DNA of 64,000 bases from JADLAT01 sp964348795 (GTDB lineage: Bacteria; Pseudomonadota; Alphaproteobacteria; Micavibrionales; Micavibrionaceae): assembly GCA_964348795.1 (NCBI GenBank), contig CAYGDY010000003.1, forward strand, positions 110,991 to 174,990, given 5' to 3'. Shown piece by piece: positions 59,415-64,000 of this stretch (its first letter is position 1; every line of letters begins with the position of its first letter). The notes under the pieces are model-generated. The model saw only the letters and a program-made list of their open reading frames with translations. It was not told where the DNA came from and did no database searches. Made by a program: the position numbers and the translations under genes.

Positions 59415-60920
59415 ATGAAGACCCCGCCGTCTGATCCCGATGGTACCATTTTAAAAATTCTGACCAGCGCCGCTTTTCAAACACGCTGGGCGGAATATCA
59501 CCATAGCGCACGGGCGGAGTATCCCATCCTTGATATCATGACCAATGAAGAGACATGGGCACGGCATGGACAGGATTTTGCGCAATATCTCGGGGCGCTC
59601 CTCAGCGGAAAACCGGATAAAATCCTGCGCAGGACCCGCAATACCCTGCCAAAATCCTATAAGGCGATTTTGGATGTGATAGAGCGTTACGCCCTTCTTA
59701 AACCTTTGAACCCCAAACAGGCCGTTCTGGATTATGCCACAGAGACAGGGGAAGAACTCAAAACCCAGTGGCACAACCATCGCAAGGCGTTTTCTGCTGT
59801 TTTGGCGACAGAAATAGTGTTGCTTGCTTTTATGAGCCTGAACATCCAGACGGCTTTTATTCAACCTGTTGCGCTGGGCCTTGATCCCGTATCAGGGGAG
59901 ATACTCTCCATACCGCTTGAAAATACGAAACTGGCACCCACATGCCACGATCATATCAGACAACTCATGCCGCCTTTAGCGGATTTTTTGGAGGGACACA
60001 CTATTGTTCTACCTCAACATTGCACCAGTTTTTTAAAAGACCTGACGCAAGAGGCACAACAGAGTCTGGAAAAAAGCATTGATTTTATCAGAACACCGTA
60101 CGAATTTTTGGTACAAAAACCTCTGGGCGCAATGGGAGAGACTGTAGGAGATGATTCCAAAACGCCTTTTATGAAAGGGTTTAAGGGCGCGGCAGAGACT
60201 GTCTCAGACGGTATAAACCAATTGAATATCATAGAAAATTTTTTGGTGCACGGGGTCATCGCGCTTTTAGCCTTTCACAAAACCCGCAGGCTCGGGACAA
60301 GGGATTATGCGGAGTGGCAGGCCTTGCGAAATGAGGTGGTCGATATGTTCCATCGCGCTCTATCCCACCGTCCCTTAAGTCTGGTTTTTGCGGGCGCGGT
60401 GATCGCAGGAAACGTTGCGCTTCAGACTCAAACGCCTGATACGATATGGGCAGGGCTTGGGGCGGGGGCGGCGGGATATGTGATTCATGACCTGCACCGC
60501 CGTCAAACCCGTCCTGATTTTATCAAAGCGCTTACGCATGATGCTCCAGCGGTTGTATCGCATCTTAAACCCGAAGAAAAGCCTGTAGCAAAGCACGCGC
60601 CTTTACAGAAAAAAAAGCCAATATTGTGCCAAAAATTTGCTGTCGTAAGTTTCGGCATGATGAATATGAGCGCCCGTCTTGATCCTGCTTTGACGGCAGT
60701 CTTTTGGGAGCAGACACAAGAACTTTCCGGGGCCTTGACCGGTGTTTTTCTAGCATCAAGCGCGGGTCTGTCATACATGATGATAGATGACATCCCGCAA
60801 CATTGGTTTTTCGCCGCCACAGGCATGATGGGCGGCGGTGTCTTTTTGGCTGGGAAAAAAAGTCTGGATTTTTGCACAAAAAAACTGCGCGAAACATCCT
60901 TGGAGCCAGATATATTTTAA
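59415..60920 (+). CDS. Unknown membrane protein, 501 aa
   Basis: Not recognised. The polar N-terminal ~130 residues (KTPPSDPDGTILKILTSAAFQTRWAEYHH) are followed by hydrophobic segments at about 135-155 (FSAVLATEIVLLAFMSL), 285-300 (FLVHGVIALLAF), 335-355 (LSLVFAGAVIAGNVAL) and 365-380, and in the last 90 residues (LSGALTGVFLASSAGLSYMM; FFAATGMMGGGVFLAG). A region with a Cys pair (~195-225, LAPTCHDH...PQHCTSF) may face the periplasm. Second gene of the iron-box cassette; together they look like an envelope complex, but no family assignment is possible by eye. Confidence 0.75.
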   Translation: MKTPPSDPDGTILKILTSAAFQTRWAEYHHSARAEYPILDIMTNEETWARHGQDFAQYLGALLSGKPDKILRRTRNTLPKSYKAILDVIERYALLKPLNPKQAVLDYATETGEELKTQWHNHRKAFSAVLATEIVLLAFMSLNIQTAFIQPVALGLDPVSGEILSIPLENTKLAPTCHDHIRQLMPPLADFLEGHTIVLPQHCTSFLKDLTQEAQQSLEKSIDFIRTPYEFLVQKPLGAMGETVGDDSKTPFMKGFKGAAETVSDGINQLNIIENFLVHGVIALLAFHKTRRLGTRDYAEWQALRNEVVDMFHRALSHRPLSLVFAGAVIAGNVALQTQTPDTIWAGLGAGAAGYVIHDLHRRQTRPDFIKALTHDAPAVVSHLKPEEKPVAKHAPLQKKKPILCQKFAVVSFGMMNMSARLDPALTAVFWEQTQELSGALTGVFLASSAGLSYMMIDDIPQHWFFAATGMMGGGVFLAGKKSLDFCTKKLRETSLEPDIF

Positions 60921-61006
60921 GCTTTGTAAATCCACCCTGAAAAGGGGTTTTTTTTAGCGCCAATCATGGTAATATCGCTCGAAATCAAGCTCACGGAGAA
61001 ATTATT

Positions 61007-62542
61007 ATGCCTGTATCCCTGTCCTTTAAAAAAACAATCTCCCGTACGGTGCCTCATGTGATGGTGCCTGTTTTTGAAGGCGGAATTCTTGGACATTCTG
61101 CCAAAGCGCTCGATAAACAAAACGGCGGCTTAATTGCCCATGCCCTGACACTGAACACAACATTCAAGGGTAAACTGGGAGAGGTTTTGGAGCTGTACCC
61201 GCCCGCAAACGGGGGACTTTCGCGTATTATTCTGGTCGGGTTTGGATCACCTAAAAAACTCGATGGACTCAAGATGGAAACCGCTGGTGGAAAAGTCTAT
61301 GCGGCGATCTCGGGTGCCGGCATGGAAGACGTGGCCTTTATTGCCCATGATGAATTCGAGCGGGAGTCTCTCAAAACACCTGTGTTGCTTGCCCATTTTG
61401 CCAATGGATTTTCTTTGCGCTCTTACACGTTTGACCGCTATAAAACGCTGTCCAAAAAGGCAAAGGACAAACCAGCCCGACTCAAAACTCTTGAAATGAT
61501 CACGGAAAAATTTGCCCCTGCCAAAGCCGCGTTTGAATCTTTACATCATGTGACCCAAGGGGTGTGTCTGGCGCGGGATCTTGTCAACACACCGCCCAAT
61601 GATTTGTATCCGGAAAGCTTTGCAAAAATTATTGTGGCCGAACTCAAATCTCTCGGGGTCGAGATCGAAGTGCTGGACGAAAAAAAGATGCTCAAAATGG
61701 GCATGGGGGCCATTATGGCTGTTGGACAAGGCTCGGTGCGCCAGCCCCGCATGGTGATCATGCGCTGGAATGGCTTGGGGGGGAACAAGGCGAAGAACCT
61801 TCCTGCCCCCGTGGCCTTTGTGGGCAAGGGCGTGACCTTCGATACAGGGGGCATATCTCTCAAGCCTGGGGCGGGTATGGATGAAATGAAGATGGATATG
61901 GGCGGGTCAGCGGCAGTCGTGGGCTTGATGAAAGCGCTCGCCTTGCGCGGCGCCAAGGCCCATGTGGTGGGTATTGTGGGGCTAGCGGAAAATATGCCCT
62001 CCGGCAATGCGTATCGTCCGGCAGATATTCTGACCTCTTATTCCGGTAAGACAATCGAGGTTTTGAATACGGATGCGGAAGGCCGATTGGTATTGGCCGA
62101 TTGCCTGAGCTATGTACAAAAAACCTATAAGCCCAGAGCTGTGATTGATCTGGCGACACTCACCGGCGCCATTCTGGTGGCGCTGGGGCATGAATATTGC
62201 GGCACATTTTCCAATGATGAATCTTTGTGGAAAAGTCTTGAAAGCGCGAGTATCAAAACGGGCGAAAAACTCTGGCGCATGCCGCTCGACGAGGCGTGGA
62301 AAAAGGAGGTTGAAAGTGACATTGCCGATATCCAAAATATTGCAAAATCAGGCCGGAACGCAGGTTCCTGCACGGCGGCGGGTTTTCTCAATCACTTTAT
62401 AGAAGAGGGCACGCCATGGGCACATCTGGATATTGCAGGCACCGCATGGCGCAAAACGGACCTTCCGACAGTGCCAAAATGTGGCAGTGGATTCGGAGTC
62501 CGGCTTTTAGATTCTCTGGTTGCGGATCAATATGAATCCTGA
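61007..62542 (+). CDS. pepA: Leucyl aminopeptidase (M17)
   Basis: Two-metal cytosolic aminopeptidase; in E. coli the same protein also binds DNA in Xer recombination. 511 residues. N-terminal regulatory-type domain to ~185; catalytic domain with LARDLVNTPPNDLYPESFA, VGKGVTFDTGGISLKPGAGMDEMKMDMGG (metal Lys and Asp), family signature NTDAEGRLVLAD, and LTGAILVALGHEY. Overlaps the kamA-like gene by 11 bases. In many alphaproteobacteria pepA faces lptF directly; here a cassette separates them. Confidence 0.97.
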   Translation: MPVSLSFKKTISRTVPHVMVPVFEGGILGHSAKALDKQNGGLIAHALTLNTTFKGKLGEVLELYPPANGGLSRIILVGFGSPKKLDGLKMETAGGKVYAAISGAGMEDVAFIAHDEFERESLKTPVLLAHFANGFSLRSYTFDRYKTLSKKAKDKPARLKTLEMITEKFAPAKAAFESLHHVTQGVCLARDLVNTPPNDLYPESFAKIIVAELKSLGVEIEVLDEKKMLKMGMGAIMAVGQGSVRQPRMVIMRWNGLGGNKAKNLPAPVAFVGKGVTFDTGGISLKPGAGMDEMKMDMGGSAAVVGLMKALALRGAKAHVVGIVGLAENMPSGNAYRPADILTSYSGKTIEVLNTDAEGRLVLADCLSYVQKTYKPRAVIDLATLTGAILVALGHEYCGTFSNDESLWKSLESASIKTGEKLWRMPLDEAWKKEVESDIADIQNIAKSGRNAGSCTAAGFLNHFIEEGTPWAHLDIAGTAWRKTDLPTVPKCGSGFGVRLLDSLVADQYES

Positions 62543-63542
62543 TGTTCTCAAGGCTGTAACAGCGCGTTATGCGGTCAGCATCACAGATCATGTTGCGGGC
62601 TTGATGCAAGGAGAAGCGGGTCAGGATCCCATTGCCACGCAGTACATCCCGCAAGCGCGCGAGCTTACCACCCTGCCGGAAGAATTGTCCGATCCCATCG
62701 GGGATGAAGCCCACAGCCCTGTGAAGGGGATCGTGCATCGCTATCCTGACCGTGTGCTGTTCAAGCCAGTGCAGGTCTGCGCCGTATATTGCCGGTATTG
62801 TTTCCGGCGGGAGCATGTAGGGCCGTCATCGGGAGTCTTGAAACCAGAGGAACGGACAGCGGCGCTCGATTATATCCGGTCCCATCCCGAAATCTGGGAA
62901 GTGATTTTAACGGGTGGTGACCCGTTGGTGCTCTCCGTTCGCCAGCTTCAGGAGATCATCGGTGCGCTCGAAACCATCCCCCATGTGCAGGTGATCCGGA
63001 TTCATACCCGCGTGCCGCTCGCCGATCCCGTGCGTATAACGCCTCAACTGTGCGATATGTTGCGTGCCTGTACAAAACCCCTTTACATGGCGGTGCATGT
63101 GAATCACGTGCAGGAACTCTCGCCGGAAGTGCACACAGCGTTGAAAATTCTGCACGAGAGCGGTGTAGTCCTGCTCTCCCAGTCGGTGTTGCTCAAAGGC
63201 ATTAATGATTCTGCGGAGGTACTGGAAGCCCTTTTTCGGGCGCTTGTCGCGCGCAAAGTCAAGCCCTATTACCTGCACCATCCTGATCTGGCGGCAGGGA
63301 CCAGTCATTTCAGGGTATCCATAGCAGAGGGGCAAGCCCTCATGCAGGCTTTGCAGGGGCGTGTATCGGGCGTGTGCCTGCCCACCTATATGCTGGATAT
63401 TCCGGCGGGGCATGGCAAGGTGCCCTTGACACCGTGTTACATAGCACCGGACCCACAAGGGGGCTATCAGGTCACAGACTATCGGGGCACCACACATCTT
63501 TATGCGCCCGAAACCGAACGGCGGGCGGAGAACACCCCATGA
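62532..63542 (+). CDS. KamA/EpmB-family radical SAM aminomutase
   Basis: Radical SAM, PLP-dependent enzyme; either lysine 2,3-aminomutase or the EpmB enzyme that prepares beta-lysine for elongation factor P. 336 residues from ATG 62532. The Fe-S motif is CAVYCRYC; the PLP Lys is in DIPAGHGK. Two Asp known to hold the substrate lysine amine in clostridial aminomutase are present in HPDLAAGTSHF and YMLDIPAG, with identical spacing (37 and 7 residues) to D293, D330 and K337. Length is closer to EpmB (about 340) than to longer KamA. Sits between pepA and holC, overlapping both. Confidence 0.9.
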   Translation: MNPDVLKAVTARYAVSITDHVAGLMQGEAGQDPIATQYIPQARELTTLPEELSDPIGDEAHSPVKGIVHRYPDRVLFKPVQVCAVYCRYCFRREHVGPSSGVLKPEERTAALDYIRSHPEIWEVILTGGDPLVLSVRQLQEIIGALETIPHVQVIRIHTRVPLADPVRITPQLCDMLRACTKPLYMAVHVNHVQELSPEVHTALKILHESGVVLLSQSVLLKGINDSAEVLEALFRALVARKVKPYYLHHPDLAAGTSHFRVSIAEGQALMQALQGRVSGVCLPTYMLDIPAGHGKVPLTPCYIAPDPQGGYQVTDYRGTTHLYAPETERRAENTP

Positions 63543-63985
63543 GTGACATCCGCTTTTACCATCTGGCGCATCAAACACTGGCACAGGCCTTGCCGCGTCT
63601 TTTGGAAAAGGCGCTTCAAAGCGGACACAGAATGCTTGTCAAAGCTCCGTCCACAGAGGCGGTGGAGCGCCTGAATACCGCACTCTGGACAGACCGGCCC
63701 GAAAGCTTCCTGCCCCATGGCTCTGCGAAAGACGGGCATGCGACAGAGCACCCCGTCTGGCTCACGGCCAGCGATGAAAACCCCAACGGTGCCAGCGTTC
63801 TGGTGCTGGTGGAGGGCGCACACAGTGAACATCTCGGGGATTATACGCTGATCTGCGACATGCTGGACGGGACACAGGCCCAAGCCGTAGCCTTGGGCAG
63901 AACACGCTGGAAACACTACAAGGAGGCGGGCCACACCGTAACCTACTGGCAACAAAGCCCCCAAGGGTGGGAGAAAAAAGCCTGA
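63539..63985 (+). CDS. holC: DNA polymerase III chi subunit
   Basis: 148 residues; links the clamp loader to SSB. Start at ATG 63539, overlapping the previous stop (ATGA). Family features: DIRFYHLAHQTLAQALPRLLEKALQSGHRMLVKAP, LWTDRPESFLPHG, WLTASDENPNGASVLVLVEG and the C-terminal RTRWKHYKEAGHTVTYWQQSPQGW. Following pepA is its common location. The window ends 15 bases after its stop. Confidence 0.94.
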   Translation: MSDIRFYHLAHQTLAQALPRLLEKALQSGHRMLVKAPSTEAVERLNTALWTDRPESFLPHGSAKDGHATEHPVWLTASDENPNGASVLVLVEGAHSEHLGDYTLICDMLDGTQAQAVALGRTRWKHYKEAGHTVTYWQQSPQGWEKKA

Positions 63986-64000
63986 TCTCCTTCTCTCCCC

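Overview
The window is a 64 kb piece of a draft bacterial chromosome from a Gram-negative organism, most likely an alphaproteobacterium. Three blocks point there: thioredoxin (DsbA) - aroQ - accB - accC - aat, rmuC - def - fmt - truA, and lptF/lptG facing away from pepA...holC. Outer-membrane maintenance genes (mlaA, mlaC, lptF, lptG) and a two-partner secretion pair confirm a didermic cell. I cannot name a genus. There are no rRNA or tRNA genes, CRISPR arrays, phage genes or insertion sequences that I can recognise. One run of 100 N (20463-20562) marks a scaffold gap.

Layout. 1-7.6 kb: 3' part of metE, an AT-rich insert with an unknown membrane protein and a divergent TrmB-like regulator, nrdB, the hisA-hisF-hisE operon, ppa. 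7.6-12.7 kb: thiO-thiS-thiG, an exopolysaccharide-type sugar transferase, and leuA behind a previously unlisted 18-residue leucine-rich leader peptide. 12.7-21 kb: a TpsB transporter and its very large TpsA exoprotein, with eleven 102-residue repeats and an MBG-repeat tail interrupted by the assembly gap. 21-26 kb: a 21-residue-repeat coiled-coil protein and ddl-ftsQ-ftsA without ftsZ. 26.5-33 kb: manC, pgi, gcvT and a small TerD/TerA-type pair. 33-43 kb: a long minus-strand run with two DsbA-like proteins, a copper chaperone, aroQ, accB, accC, aat and tag, followed upstream by a repeat-containing unknown protein and a DsbD/ScsB-like transporter with its redoxin. 43-49.9 kb: acetoacetyl-CoA synthetase, an MBOAT/SGNH acetylation pair, a HIT protein, panD and an MFS exporter. 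50-58 kb: rmuC, def, fmt, truA, mlaA-mlaC, lptF-lptG. 58.6-64 kb: an apparently iron-regulated pair of unknown envelope genes, then pepA, a kamA/epmB-type radical SAM gene and holC.

Working together: sugar transferase, ManC, Pgi and the MBOAT/SGNH pair fit extracellular polysaccharide synthesis and O-acetylation. The DsbD-like protein, redoxin, two periplasmic DsbA-like proteins and PCu(A)C chaperone fit a copper/thiol homeostasis set resembling Scs systems. Ddl, FtsQ and FtsA serve division and wall synthesis. MlaA/C and LptF/G serve outer-membrane lipid traffic.

Best leads for something undescribed: (1) the cassette at 58.6-60.9 kb, with three Fur-box-like 15-mers and a perfect 14-bp inverted repeat in front of two unknown genes, sitting inside a normally conserved neighbourhood; (2) the leucine attenuator in front of leuA; (3) a REP/BIME-like palindromic repeat family with three copies at convergent gene ends; (4) the AT-rich TrmB-like regulator/membrane-protein pair; (5) the repeat architecture of the TpsA protein and the nature of the gap in it.
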